From contig CANFCG010000015.1 of assembly GCA_947445115.1 (NCBI GenBank), forward strand, positions 1 to 55,026: DNA of 55,026 nucleotides, read 5' to 3'. The position numbers were made by a program, and so were the translations under genes. Below the pieces are notes generated by a model, which saw only the letters and a program-made list of their open reading frames with translations, did no database searches and was not told where the DNA came from. The DNA is from Comamonadaceae bacterium (lineage in GTDB: Bacteria > Pseudomonadota > Gammaproteobacteria > Burkholderiales > Burkholderiaceae_C). This document shows, piece by piece, positions 45,452 to 54,910 of this stretch. Each line of letters starts with the position of its first letter. Position 1 is the stretch's first letter.

Positions 45452-46358
45452 GCCAGCGTTTGATTTTTCTAATGATTTTTGAGGCGAAGCTGCGTTCACC
45501 GATGGGGTCCATCGCAACCTCCCAGTTGGACTGTAGGCACACCCCAAGGTATTGAGCCGATAGGGTTTGCGTAGACTCCCCCCACTTGCGATAAAGGTCG
45601 TACTGCCAATCAAAATGGTAAACGCGAAACAGGGGCTCTATTGGGGACACTGGAATGGGCTGTAAGTGCAATAAAGCCTCACCGTACCACTGCGCCTCAG
45701 ACGGGCAAAACGCAATAGCGTCCCAAAGGGTTTGGTTTTTTGGCGCTAGCCACTGGGTGTCCAATGCCTGCCAAACTTTGCTTGACCACAAGAATGGCTG
45801 CGGCAAAAAGCTATAAATAGGCCCTTGCCTGCCAAACACTTGTTGAACGGTTTGAGCGAGCAGGGCAAAGTGCTCGTATTGCACGGCGTAACCACGGTTA
45901 ATGGCCACTTGGTACATATCTTTGGCTTGATGCATCACCGTATAAGGCGCACCACTTGCGTTTATGAAATCAGTTTTGTGAAATGGTTTCAAAAAGATGC
46001 TATCTGAGTCCAAGCTTAGATAGGCGTCGCAGCCAATGGTTCGCCAAGCTTCTGATTTGATAATCTGCTGGCTGATTGAGCCTGGTGCTTTGAGATATTT
46101 TTCTATGAGTTGATGGCTGATTGCTTGAGGATGTGCCGCAACGATGTCCTCATCAGTTAGCCATTGGTGGCTGGCGCTATTTAGACCCGCATGTTGTGTC
46201 TGGTGCTGGCATACTGCCAAATCTGAGCGAGGGACGACGATAAAGACGGGAATGTTGTCGGCATTGTATTTTTGAATACTGACCAGCAGCCGCCCTAGAC
46301 GCCTGATGTCGCCTATGTAGCTTTTACAGACGAGTGCGAATTCCAACTGGTTAGTCAT
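45435..46358 (-). CDS. DUF6492-like glycosyltransferase
   Basis: A 307-residue protein with a GT-A-like start (FALVCKSYIGDIRRL, as in proteins assigned to DUF6492) and a DxD motif, Asp117-Ser-Asp119, in LSLDSDSIFLKPF. The C terminus is strongly basic (KIIRKIKRWLKLRR), suggesting membrane contact. It lies 14 bases after msbA on the same strand. Function is inferred: a sugar transferase for LPS or another surface glycan. Confidence 0.7.
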   Translation of the reverse strand: MTNQLEFALVCKSYIGDIRRLGRLLVSIQKYNADNIPVFIVVPRSDLAVCQHQTQHAGLNSASHQWLTDEDIVAAHPQAISHQLIEKYLKAPGSISQQIIKSEAWRTIGCDAYLSLDSDSIFLKPFHKTDFINASGAPYTVMHQAKDMYQVAINRGYAVQYEHFALLAQTVQQVFGRQGPIYSFLPQPFLWSSKVWQALDTQWLAPKNQTLWDAIAFCPSEAQWYGEALLHLQPIPVSPIEPLFRVYHFDWQYDLYRKWGESTQTLSAQYLGVCLQSNWEVAMDPIGERSFASKIIRKIKRWLKLRR

Positions 46359-46372
46359 GGCTTAGCCGCATG

Positions 46373-48130
46373 TTATGAGAGTTGCTGCTTAACCAGACGC
46401 GCAAATACGGCATCTTTAGCAATGAGACTATCGTAGGTTCCGCGTTCTACAATTTCGCCAGCCGCCATGACGACGATGAGATCGGCGTGTTTCACGGTAC
46501 TGAGTCGGTGTGCAATCACCAGTGTTGTACACGACTGCGTGAGTTGGGCAATGGCGGCCTGGACTAGATGTTCGGATTCTGAATCTAAGGCGGAAGTAGC
46601 TTCGTCCAAAATTAAAATAGGGGTGGCTTTGTATAGAGCTCTGGCAATGGCTAGACGCTGCCTTTGTCCACCAGAGAGGGTGCTACCGTTATGCCCGATT
46701 TGTGTCAATATGCCCTGCGGCATGGCGCTCACGTGCTGCCAAAGGTGCGCATTGATTAATGCTTTTTCAGCCCGTGCTGCATCTGGGGTTGCATCGCCCA
46801 AACAAATATTGGCTAAAACCGTATCGTTAAGCAAGACAGTGTCTTGATTCACCATGGCGATGTTTTGCCGAAGAGACGGTAAATCCCAATCAGAAATAGA
46901 AACGCCATCGATGCGTAGGTCACCCTCATCGAAGCGGACAAAATGAGGAAGCAAGTTAGCTAATGTTGTTTTCCCTGAGCCCGATGCGCCCACTAAAGCC
47001 ACCATTTGATTGGGCTGTATGGTTAGATTGATACCTTGGACAGCCGGTGCTTGAGCGCCTGGGTAGGTTTTTTTGATGTTGATAAAATCTATTTTTCCTT
47101 GAACCCTGGCAGCGGTGTGCGTGCCCGTGTTGGCTTCTAGCGGGTAGTCCATAAGCCCAAACACGCGCTTAAGCGCAACGCTTCCTCTGTGCAGGTTTGG
47201 CATGACATCGCCAAGCCCTTTGAGTGGTGAAATTAGCATGAGCATGGCTGTGAGATAGGCTGCTAAATCACCAACGGTGAGCTGTCCAGCCTCATTTTGC
47301 TGAAGTGCTAGCGAGAGGATGAGGGCTAACGCTAATGAAGCCGCTATTTGCGTTATTGGCGTGATCGCAGCGCTGGCAATGAGTGATCTTGTCATCTGTG
47401 TGCGATAAAGCTCAACTAAGCGTTCGAACCGCGACTGCTGACCAGCTTGGGCACCATGAAGGCGGATAAGTTTGTAAGCGTGTGTATTTTCTTCAATGAC
47501 GTAATTGACTTCTTCAGATAATTTTTGTACCTTGAAGTGTGTGGCGCGCATTCGCTGTCCTATTTTTCGGACAGCTAAGCCAATAATTGGCAGAACAACT
47601 AAAACGAGGAGGGTTAAATGCCAGTTAAGCCAAAAAAGATAACCTAAAAGTCCTATAGCTGTCAGGCTGTTCCGTCCTCCATCTTGCAGCACACTAGTAA
47701 AGCAACCGCCAGCAGAATGGGTTTCGCTTCTGACCGTATTAATAAAGCTGCTGGTGCTTTCTTGCTCGTACAGACTAAGGTCTCCAGTATGGAGGCGTTT
47801 AAAAACATCACTTTGCAGGCGCGTAACGACTTTGTTATTTGCAGTTCCTAGCGCCACACTAGACAGAAAACCAAGCAAGGCGCGCCCTGCAAAAATACCA
47901 ATCACGGCGAGAGGTGGCGCCCAAATGGGCCAAGGCGTAGGCTTGACTGTGGCCGCCTGCTGACCCGCATGGTCAAGCAAAATTTTCATCATGCTTGGAA
48001 TCAAGGGCTCCGATAAAGACGCCAAAATTAAAAAAAAGTAGCCTGTCAAAAAAATCTTGAAATAGGGGCGGTAGTAGGCAAATAGCCGCACAAATAATTT
48101 TTGCGATTTATCTGTGGGGTTTGAACTCAT
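46373..48130 (-). CDS. msbA: lipid A export ABC transporter/permease MsbA
   Basis: MsbA flips lipid A-core across the inner membrane. The 585-residue half-transporter has six membrane spans (about 20-310) and an ABC domain with Walker A GASGSGKTT (about 374-382), the signature LSGGQRQRLAIARAL near 485 and Walker B ILILDEATSALD. Length matches MsbA (about 580). The ATG at 48130 was chosen; the open frame upstream to 48298 would enter the divergent gene. It is cotranscribed with the DUF6492-like gene. Confidence 0.92.
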   Translation of the reverse strand: MSSNPTDKSQKLFVRLFAYYRPYFKIFLTGYFFLILASLSEPLIPSMMKILLDHAGQQAATVKPTPWPIWAPPLAVIGIFAGRALLGFLSSVALGTANNKVVTRLQSDVFKRLHTGDLSLYEQESTSSFINTVRSETHSAGGCFTSVLQDGGRNSLTAIGLLGYLFWLNWHLTLLVLVVLPIIGLAVRKIGQRMRATHFKVQKLSEEVNYVIEENTHAYKLIRLHGAQAGQQSRFERLVELYRTQMTRSLIASAAITPITQIAASLALALILSLALQQNEAGQLTVGDLAAYLTAMLMLISPLKGLGDVMPNLHRGSVALKRVFGLMDYPLEANTGTHTAARVQGKIDFINIKKTYPGAQAPAVQGINLTIQPNQMVALVGASGSGKTTLANLLPHFVRFDEGDLRIDGVSISDWDLPSLRQNIAMVNQDTVLLNDTVLANICLGDATPDAARAEKALINAHLWQHVSAMPQGILTQIGHNGSTLSGGQRQRLAIARALYKATPILILDEATSALDSESEHLVQAAIAQLTQSCTTLVIAHRLSTVKHADLIVVMAAGEIVERGTYDSLIAKDAVFARLVKQQLS

Positions 48131-48187
48131 GAGTGTTATTAGACTATGTGGTTGGGACGCAGTGTCCGTAGAATCGCAAAGTGTACT

Positions 48188-49522
48188 ATGAACAAATTTG
48201 AAACGTCTATCACGCCCGATCGTTGGCTCATCCTCTCTCACGCCTTCAACATGGATGGCCGCGCAGCGAGTCAAACCATTACTGATAAATTGCCGCACTT
48301 ACGCGGCATGGGAATTGAGCCTGTGATTGTGAGCTCGGTGCTGGGTAGTCAGGACCTTCAGTTTGAGCACCACCCAGTTTGGCCCATAGGCGGGGCGGGT
48401 TTGCGATTCGATTTGAGGCACGTGATTCGGCGCCACATTGGAACTGGTGCGGCGTACAAGCTAATTGTTTTGCTGATGACGGTTTTTTTATCGCCTTTGA
48501 TTTTTCTTGAGAAGTTGCTGTTTGGTTTAGATAGCCAAGCCTCTTGGGCGGTCACGGCTTATTTGTATAGCCTCTATTTGATTAAAAAGCATAAGATCAA
48601 AGTGGTGTACTCAACAGGCGGTGCTTATTCTGCGCATTTGGCGGGGTATTGGCTCAAGCGAGCGACAGGCATTTGCTGGATTGCGGAGATTCATGATCCC
48701 ATGATTCGACTGAATGAATTAGGTGCGGTTGAGGCGAGCCGCAACGCAAAATTTTGGGCTGAAATGGAATGCCGCATTTGTCATTATGCCGATATGGCTT
48801 GGTGGTTTACAGAGGGCGCACTTGCCAAGGGCAGGGCACGACATCCGCAAGCGACGGCAAAGCTTTATTGCGTGATGCCAGGCGCGGAGCCACCAGATAT
48901 GCCCGTCGTTCATTACGAGCCGACTGATCGCTGCGTATTGGCGCATTTTGGATCTTTGTCGAATACGCGCTCACTTAAATATTTTTTAAATGGATTTGCT
49001 CTTTGGTCAAAGGCGCATCCAGATTCGGCAGCCCTGGTGACGATTCAAATTTATGGTGCGCAATTGGATGCCGAGAGTGAGAAGTTGGTTGTGACGCAGC
49101 AGCTTCAATCATTCATCAAGGTACTTGGCAGAATCGAATATTCGGCGCAGTTGCAGCTTTCGGGTCGGCAGCAAGTGAATATGGCGATGCGGCAAGTCGA
49201 TTGCTTGCTTTTGACGCACGGCGATAGCGAAGAATGCTCCGAGTACATTCCCTCCAAGTTCTACGAATACCTGTGGTCCAATCGCCCACAGTTAATGATG
49301 ATTCACGCGAACCCGCAGTTAAAAAAATTAGGCGAAGATTATGATTTTTATGTTACGCCAGCTATCGATGTGGATGAGATCGCCGCCGCCTTGCAGCAGG
49401 TGTTTGAGGATTGGCAAATGAAGTCATCAAAATTTAACGAGCCGTCTGTTAAGCCCATTGACGTGAAGACCTGCACTGCGCAGATTGTGCGTTGGGTGCA
49501 GGGTTTGAGGCAGGGCGCATGA
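48188..49522 (+). CDS. glycosyltransferase (GT-B, GT4-like)
   Basis: A 444-residue protein that looks like a two-domain GT-B transferase. An early hydrophobic stretch (LIVLLMTVFLSPLIFLEKLLF, about 92-112) may associate with the membrane, and the C-terminal domain shows HFGSLSN and IPSKFYEYL, in which the Glu fits the family E-x7-E region. The start at 48188 is the ATG nearest the divergent msbA gene that keeps the conserved region. The stop overlaps the next gene by 4 bases. Its donor is unknown; an LPS core role is suggested by neighbours. Confidence 0.75.
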   Translation: MNKFETSITPDRWLILSHAFNMDGRAASQTITDKLPHLRGMGIEPVIVSSVLGSQDLQFEHHPVWPIGGAGLRFDLRHVIRRHIGTGAAYKLIVLLMTVFLSPLIFLEKLLFGLDSQASWAVTAYLYSLYLIKKHKIKVVYSTGGAYSAHLAGYWLKRATGICWIAEIHDPMIRLNELGAVEASRNAKFWAEMECRICHYADMAWWFTEGALAKGRARHPQATAKLYCVMPGAEPPDMPVVHYEPTDRCVLAHFGSLSNTRSLKYFLNGFALWSKAHPDSAALVTIQIYGAQLDAESEKLVVTQQLQSFIKVLGRIEYSAQLQLSGRQQVNMAMRQVDCLLLTHGDSEECSEYIPSKFYEYLWSNRPQLMMIHANPQLKKLGEDYDFYVTPAIDVDEIAAALQQVFEDWQMKSSKFNEPSVKPIDVKTCTAQIVRWVQGLRQGA

Positions 49523-50292
49523 AGCTCTCAGTTGTCATCATTACTAAAAACGAAGCGCATAACCTCGCGGCGTGCTTGGCATCTGTCTCGTTTGCAAACG
49601 AATGGATTGTTGTGGACTCGGGTAGCACGGACGATACGGCGCGTATTGCCAAGCGACTAGGCGCACAAGTGGTCGTTACTACCGACTGGCCGGGCTTTGG
49701 CAAGCAAAAAAATCGAGCGCTGGGTTTGGCAACGGGGGACTGGGTGCTGTCACTCGATGCAGATGAGCGCGTGTCGCCTGAACTGGCTGCGGAAATCAAG
49801 CGTTTGGTGTCGATGCCCGATGGGGCTGACGGTGCGGTAGCGATAGCCAGTATGCCTAGGCGTACTTCTTTTTGCGGGCAATGGATTGACCACTGCGGCT
49901 GGTCGCCCGATCGTGTCATTCGATTGCTGAGACGTGGATCGGCTAAATTTAATGAAAATTTAGTGCATGAAAGCTTGGTTGTCGAAAATAAAAATTCAAT
50001 AGTGATGAAATTTATGAACCCTCTTTTGCACTACAGCTATCCAACGCCGAATCATTATTGGGATAAGTTGAAAACTTATAGCGAAGCGTGGGCCGTGCAA
50101 AAGCAGGCGGAGGGTAAAAAAGCATCGATTGGGCGAGCGATGGGCGCCTCCTGTGTTGCCTTTGTGAGAAGCTATATTGTTCGATTAGGATTTTTGGATG
50201 GTGCGCTGGGGTTTGTCGTTTGTCAAATGCAAGCGCAAGCCACTTTTTACAAATACTTTCAGCTGTATTTTTTAAATCAATCGAAAAAGTGA
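49519..50292 (+). CDS. LPS core glycosyltransferase, WaaE/KdtX-like (GT2)
   Basis: A 257-residue GT2 transferase with the strong WaaE-group pattern: VVIITKNEAHNLAACL, then WIVVDSGSTDDT and LSLDADERVS carrying the DxD, followed by the WIDHCGWSPDRVIRL segment typical of LPS core beta-1,4-glucosyltransferases. It probably adds a hexose to inner-core heptose. The ATG overlaps the upstream stop (ATGA), and its own stop overlaps the tolB start by one base. Confidence 0.85.
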   Translation: MKLSVVIITKNEAHNLAACLASVSFANEWIVVDSGSTDDTARIAKRLGAQVVVTTDWPGFGKQKNRALGLATGDWVLSLDADERVSPELAAEIKRLVSMPDGADGAVAIASMPRRTSFCGQWIDHCGWSPDRVIRLLRRGSAKFNENLVHESLVVENKNSIVMKFMNPLLHYSYPTPNHYWDKLKTYSEAWAVQKQAEGKKASIGRAMGASCVAFVRSYIVRLGFLDGALGFVVCQMQAQATFYKYFQLYFLNQSKK

Positions 50293-51617
50293 TGACCTAT
50301 TATTCTCGTAGAAACATGTTGAGAGGGGCGGCAAGCCTTACTGGCATTGGCCTTGTAGGGCATTCCGCATGGGCGCAATTGCGCGTAGAGGTCTCGGGCG
50401 TGGGTGCCACGCAGTTGCCAATTGGTGTGAGCCTATTTAGGGGGGAGGACGTTGCGCCACAAAAATTAAGCGCCATCATTGCGGCTGATCTCGTTCGCTC
50501 TGGCGTATTTCGCGCAATAAGCGGCCCAATTGGATCGGATGAATCGAGTCGGCCGGAGTGGCCCCGTATTCGCAGTCTAGGTGCCGATACGCTTTTGGTG
50601 GGCAGCATCACTCGCTTGGCCGATGGCCGCTTTGATGTTCGTTGCCGATTGTGGGACGCTGTTCGCGGCGTGGAGTTGGGGGCGCAGTCACTCATCTCTA
50701 CCAGTGGCGATTTGCGTTACACCGCCCACCGTTTGGCGGATTGGATTTATGAAAAATTAACGGGTGATAAGGGCGTGGCAGCAACGCGTATTGCTTACAT
50801 TACTAAAACGGGCGGTACTGCTGCACCACGTTTTACGCTTTGGGTCGCCGATGCAGATGGTGAGGGCGCCAGCGCTGCGCTTGCAAGTTCGGAGCCGATT
50901 ATTTCGCCGGCTTGGTCTGCTAGTGGTGCGCAATTGGCTTATGTCTCGTTTGAGTCACGTAAGCCCGTTGTTTATGTGCACGAGGTTGCTAGCGGCAAAC
51001 GGCGTGTGGTCGCCAACTTTAAAGGCTCTAACAGCGCGCCCGCTTGGTCGCCCAATGGGCAAAACTTAGTAGTGACACTGAGCCGCGATGGTGGCTCTCA
51101 AATGTTTCTTATCTCGGCATCTGGCGTCGGTGAGCCGCGGCGCTTATCCAATTCGTCTAGCATTGATACTGAGGCGGTGTTTGCGCCAGATGGAGAAAGT
51201 CTTTATTTTGTCAGCGACCGCGGGGGTAGTCCGCAAATTTATCGCATGAATTTGAAAGATGGATCGGCGCAGCGAGTTAGCTTTTCTGGCAACTACAACA
51301 TTTCTCCGGCCATTAGCCCCGATGGGACGAAGCTGGCGTTTGTCACAAGGGTGGGCGGCGCATTTAAGTTAGTCCTGCAAGATTTGGCATCGAGTGTGGT
51401 GACGTCGTTAACGGATACGGGTTCGGACGAAAGTCCTAGCTTTAGCGCCAACGGCAAGCAAATTATTTATGCGACACAAATCGCCAGCGGTGCTCGTTGG
51501 CAGGAGGCGTTAATGACAACCACGCTCGATGGACGTGTTAAATCTAGATTAACAGCTGCTTTAGGCGATATTCGTGAGCCGGATTGGGGCAATTTCCAAA
51601 GTGCTCCATTAAAATAA
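50292..51617 (+). CDS. tolB: Tol-Pal system protein TolB
   Basis: TolB is a periplasmic beta-propeller that binds Pal during outer-membrane constriction. The 441-residue protein has a TolB N domain (about 30-155) and four to five WD-like repeats, seen as AWSASGAQLAYV, AWSPNGQNL, FAPDGESLYFVSD and AISPDGTKLAFV. The signal peptide carries SRRNMLR (residues 5-11), a Tat-like twin-arginine pattern, with a probable cleavage after AWA at residue 28. An ATG at 50316 would remove this motif. tolQRA are not upstream. Confidence 0.93.
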   Translation: MTYYSRRNMLRGAASLTGIGLVGHSAWAQLRVEVSGVGATQLPIGVSLFRGEDVAPQKLSAIIAADLVRSGVFRAISGPIGSDESSRPEWPRIRSLGADTLLVGSITRLADGRFDVRCRLWDAVRGVELGAQSLISTSGDLRYTAHRLADWIYEKLTGDKGVAATRIAYITKTGGTAAPRFTLWVADADGEGASAALASSEPIISPAWSASGAQLAYVSFESRKPVVYVHEVASGKRRVVANFKGSNSAPAWSPNGQNLVVTLSRDGGSQMFLISASGVGEPRRLSNSSSIDTEAVFAPDGESLYFVSDRGGSPQIYRMNLKDGSAQRVSFSGNYNISPAISPDGTKLAFVTRVGGAFKLVLQDLASSVVTSLTDTGSDESPSFSANGKQIIYATQIASGARWQEALMTTTLDGRVKSRLTAALGDIREPDWGNFQSAPLK

Positions 51618-51658
51618 CGGCAACACTTTTCTTTTACTTTAAATAAATAGGGGTTTTC

Positions 51659-52180
51659 ATGTCACGTATTAAATTATTTTTACTTGCTGGGTTTTCAATA
51701 TTTTTAGTCGCTTGCGGCACGAACGTGCCGTTGACTGAGCCCGCTCGAGTTGAAGACCGTGCGCCGCAAGCTGTGACTACACCCGCTACCAATGCATCTA
51801 TAAGTGCGCGTGATGTCAAGGCAGTTGAGGTCGCACCTCCTGTTGTGAGCAGCTTAAACAACGTGCTGTATTTCGACTTTGATAGCTACGTTATCAAGCC
51901 AGAGGCACAAACCCTGCTTGAGGGGCATGCCAAGCGTTTGGCGACAAACCGTAGCGTTAAAGTTTCGCTGGCAGGCCACACAGATGATCTAGGCGGCCGT
52001 GAGTACAACCTAGCCCTTGGACAAAAGCGTGCAGATGCAGTTAAAAAGGCACTCACTATTTTGGGTGTCACCGACGCACAAATGGAATCGGTGAGCTATG
52101 GCAAAGAGAAGCCGGCAAATTCTGGCGCAGACGATACAGCGCGTGCACAGAATCGTCGTGTCGAAATTTTGAATCGTTAA
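51659..52180 (+). CDS. pal: peptidoglycan-associated lipoprotein Pal
   Basis: Pal anchors the outer membrane to peptidoglycan. The 173-residue precursor has a lipobox LVAC with the acylated Cys at residue 19, a flexible linker, and an OmpA-like domain from about 63, with YFDFDS and the peptidoglycan-binding GHTDDLGGREYN segment. An AGGGG ribosome site precedes the ATG. The 41 bases after tolB contain AT-rich sequence that might hold a promoter; I see no convincing boxes. Confidence 0.96.
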   Translation: MSRIKLFLLAGFSIFLVACGTNVPLTEPARVEDRAPQAVTTPATNASISARDVKAVEVAPPVVSSLNNVLYFDFDSYVIKPEAQTLLEGHAKRLATNRSVKVSLAGHTDDLGGREYNLALGQKRADAVKKALTILGVTDAQMESVSYGKEKPANSGADDTARAQNRRVEILNR

Positions 52181-52197
52181 TTTTTATTTAATTTAAC

Positions 52198-53004
52198 ATG
52201 ACGCTCTCTCTGCGAAGTCTTAAGTCGGTTCTTGCCAGCTCGCTTTTTCTTATTGGTTTGAATTCAATGTGCCATGCTGGGCTGTTTGATGACGAAGAGG
52301 CGCGCAAGGCGATTCTTGATTTACGGCAAAAAGTTGAGGCAGTTGATCAAGCGCGAATTCAAGATAAGCTGGCTTTGCAAGGAGTGGACGGTATGCAAAG
52401 TCTGCGTGATGAAAATGTGCAAATCAAACGCAGCTTGCTTGATATTCAAACTTTGATCGAGCAACTTCGAGCCGATCAGGCCAAGCAAGTGGGGCAGCAA
52501 GAGCAGTTGGCTAAGGATATTAGCGAGCTCCAACGCCGCCAACGTGATTTGGTTCAAGGTGTAGACGATCGGATGCGCCGTTTGGAGCCTGTGAAGGTCA
52601 ACCCAGATGGAAAAGAGTTTGTGGCGGATCCAATCGAGGTGAAGGAGTACGATGCCGCATTGACGCTATTTCGTAAAGGTGACTTCAAATCAACCACGCA
52701 GTCATTTATTGATTTCTTGCGTCGCTACCCGCAAAGTGGCTATCAGTCTTTAGGCTTGTTTTGGTTGGGAAATGCACAGTATGCAAGCCGTGATTATCGT
52801 GAGGCCATTGTCAATTTCAAGTCGTCTGTAGATGCCAATCCTGCCTCCAGTAAAGCGCCAGAAGCCTTGCTGGCTATGGCTAACAGTCAGATTGAGTTGA
52901 AAGATACGCGCACAGCTCGCAAGACGCTCGAAGAGCTGGTCAAGGTGTATCCTCAGTCCGAAGCGGCTGTTGCTGGTAAAGACCGACTTGCGCGTTTGAA
53001 ATAA
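52198..53004 (+). CDS. cpoB: cell division coordinator CpoB (YbgF)
   Basis: CpoB is a periplasmic partner of TolA and PBP1B that links outer-membrane constriction to septal peptidoglycan synthesis. The 268-residue protein has a signal peptide ending near CHA (residue 27), a coiled-coil region about 30-115 (heptads rich in Gln, Glu and Lys), and TPR-like repeats in the C-terminal half, seen as YDAALTLFRKGDF, GLFWLGNAQYASRDY and ALLAMANSQIELKD. It follows pal by 17 bases. Confidence 0.93.
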   Translation: MTLSLRSLKSVLASSLFLIGLNSMCHAGLFDDEEARKAILDLRQKVEAVDQARIQDKLALQGVDGMQSLRDENVQIKRSLLDIQTLIEQLRADQAKQVGQQEQLAKDISELQRRQRDLVQGVDDRMRRLEPVKVNPDGKEFVADPIEVKEYDAALTLFRKGDFKSTTQSFIDFLRRYPQSGYQSLGLFWLGNAQYASRDYREAIVNFKSSVDANPASSKAPEALLAMANSQIELKDTRTARKTLEELVKVYPQSEAAVAGKDRLARLK

Positions 53005-53015
53005 AAGATGATCCT

Positions 53016-54086
53016 ATGCCAACTGTCGATGTAGCCGCACTTTCAACGCAAGTTTTGTGGGCTTCGTTTGGGCTGTCCACGGTGTTTGGTTTTGCCACCC
53101 AAAGAAGTCATTTTTGCACGATGGGTGCGGTGAGCGACATTGTGAATATGCAAGATTGGACGCGGATGCATATGTGGGCGATGGCGGTTGCCGCTGCGAT
53201 GCTCGGCTTTGCTGGTTTGACCTCCGCGGGCTTGCTGAATCCAGAAAAAACGCTATATGTCTCGTCCAAAGTGCTGTGGTTATCGTTTGCCGTAGGCGGT
53301 TTGATGTTTGGTTTTGGCATGGTGCTTGCCTCAGGCTGTGGCAATAAAACCTTGCTGCGCATCAGCTCAGGCAGTCTGAAGTCTTTCGTTGTTTTTGTGG
53401 TTATGGCTGTGGCAGCTTTTGCAACGCTGAAGGGCATTACGGCCGTTGTGCGTGTTAACACAGTTGACCTGCTCAACGTTCCAGCGGTCACGCCAAGTGT
53501 GAGCCTACGGCTTGTGATTTCTAGCTTCCTAGCCTTGTGCTTAGTGATCTGGGCGCTTCGTAATCCAGCCATGCGTAGCACGTCAGCGTGGCTGCCTAGC
53601 CTAGTGATTGGCAGTGTGATTGTGCTTATGTGGTGGGTTAGCGGTAAGTTTGGATATTTGCCCGAGCATCCAGAGACTTTGCAAGAAGCGTTTTTGGCGA
53701 CCAATTCGGGGCGTGCAGAGTCGCTTAGTTTTGTCGCGCCCATGGCCTATACGCTTGATTGGCTGATGTTTTTTAGCGATAAAAGCAAAGTGCTCACCAT
53801 GGGTATCGTGAGTGTTTTTGGCGTGTTGGTGGGCGGTTTTATAGAGGCGCAGCTGTCTAAAACCTTCCGCTGGGAAGGCTTTGGCAGTGTTGAAGATGTT
53901 GCTAACCACTTAATCGGTGCCGTGCTCATGGGTGTTGGCGGCGTCACGGCCATGGGATGCACTGTGGGGCAAGGCCTGTCGGGGCTCTCGACCCTAGCTT
54001 TGGGCAGTTTTATCGCAACAGCAGGAATTTTGGCTGGCGCAGTGTTATCCCTCAAATATCAAATTTGGCGCTTGGATAGCTTGTGA
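53016..54086 (+). CDS. YeeE/YedE family sulfur transporter
   Basis: A 356-residue membrane protein with about nine hydrophobic segments. It has the paired Cys motifs of the thiosulfate transporter family: HFCTMGAVSD near residue 31, LASGCGNKT near residue 108, and GCTVGQGLSG near 314. These cysteines conduct thiosulfate in studied members. A TusA-type gene, a frequent neighbour, is absent. It follows cpoB by 11 bases and its stop overlaps the tcdA start (GTGA). Confidence 0.88.
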   Translation: MPTVDVAALSTQVLWASFGLSTVFGFATQRSHFCTMGAVSDIVNMQDWTRMHMWAMAVAAAMLGFAGLTSAGLLNPEKTLYVSSKVLWLSFAVGGLMFGFGMVLASGCGNKTLLRISSGSLKSFVVFVVMAVAAFATLKGITAVVRVNTVDLLNVPAVTPSVSLRLVISSFLALCLVIWALRNPAMRSTSAWLPSLVIGSVIVLMWWVSGKFGYLPEHPETLQEAFLATNSGRAESLSFVAPMAYTLDWLMFFSDKSKVLTMGIVSVFGVLVGGFIEAQLSKTFRWEGFGSVEDVANHLIGAVLMGVGGVTAMGCTVGQGLSGLSTLALGSFIATAGILAGAVLSLKYQIWRLDSL

Positions 54087-54883
54087 TCGATCATGCACGT
54101 CGGTTTGGCGGGCTTGCTCGGCTATATGGCGCGAGTGGTGCGGCTCAAATTTTTACCTCGCACGTTGTTGTCGTCGGTATTGGCGGCGTAGGCTCTTGGA
54201 GTGCGGAAGCTTTGGCACGTAGCGGAGTGGGGCGTATCACACTGATCGATATGGACCATGTGTCCGAATCCAATATCAACAGGCAAATTCACTCGCTAGG
54301 TTCAACGCTTGGAAAATCCAAAATCGAAGCCATGCGAGATCGAATGTTGGACATTAACAACAATTGCCAAGTTCATCTCATAGATGATTTTGTGACGCCA
54401 GAGAACTGGTCAACGCTTGCGCTAGATATTTCGGGGTTCGGAAAAATAGATGGTTTGATTGATGCCTGTGACCAAGTGGCAGCAAAAACCACATTGGCCG
54501 CTTGGGCATTACGTCAAAAAACACTGGCTTTCATCACTGTGGGTGCAGCAGGCGGTAAACAGCAAGCGCATTTAGTCCAAAGCAGCGATTTGCAGACTGT
54601 GACGCACGATCCACTGCTGGCCAAAATGCGCTACAACCTACGCCGCTTGCATGGCGCAGCTCGGGAAGGCAAGCTGGACGTGGCTTGTATCTATAGCACG
54701 GAACCCGTCCAGCAGCCTGTTCAGGAGGTTACAAGCGAGATTTGTGCCATTGACGATTCGTTTGATGGGTCGCTCAACTGCCACGGTTTTGGGTCAAGTG
54801 TTGCGGTTACGGCTACTTTTGGTATGTGCGCGGCTGGTGAACTTATAAAAGTGCTTGCCAAGATAAATAGAACAGCGTTATAA
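54083..54883 (+). CDS. tcdA: tRNA threonylcarbamoyladenosine dehydratase TcdA
   Basis: TcdA (CsdL/YgdL) cyclises t6A37 of tRNAs to ct6A using ATP. The 266-residue E1-like protein has the nucleotide-binding VVVGIGGVGSW near residue 28-38, IDMDHV near residue 54, and NINRQIHS, the usual adenylation site with Asn and Arg. Start is GTG, overlapping the transporter stop by 4 bases. Its own stop codon overlaps the -10 box of the tRNA-Lys promoter. The enzyme acts on tRNAs reading ANN codons, and a tRNA-Lys gene follows directly. Confidence 0.93.
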   Translation: MIDHARRFGGLARLYGASGAAQIFTSHVVVVGIGGVGSWSAEALARSGVGRITLIDMDHVSESNINRQIHSLGSTLGKSKIEAMRDRMLDINNNCQVHLIDDFVTPENWSTLALDISGFGKIDGLIDACDQVAAKTTLAAWALRQKTLAFITVGAAGGKQQAHLVQSSDLQTVTHDPLLAKMRYNLRRLHGAAREGKLDVACIYSTEPVQQPVQEVTSEICAIDDSFDGSLNCHGFGSSVAVTATFGMCAAGELIKVLAKINRTAL

Positions 54884-54884
54884 T
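54855..54884 (+). promoter_or_regulatory. promoter of tRNA-Lys (sigma-70 type)
   Basis: TTGCCA at 54855-54860 and TATAAT at 54879-54884 are spaced by 18 bases. The tRNA begins at 54911. The -35 box lies inside tcdA and the -10 box spans its stop codon. Confidence 0.75.
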
Positions 54885-54910
54885 CGAAGGCTTTGCTGCA
54901 AGGCAAGAGT

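Noticed and set aside
48131-48298. Upstream extension of msbA
   Set aside because: It would overlap the start of the divergent glycosyltransferase, and MsbA length is right from 48130.
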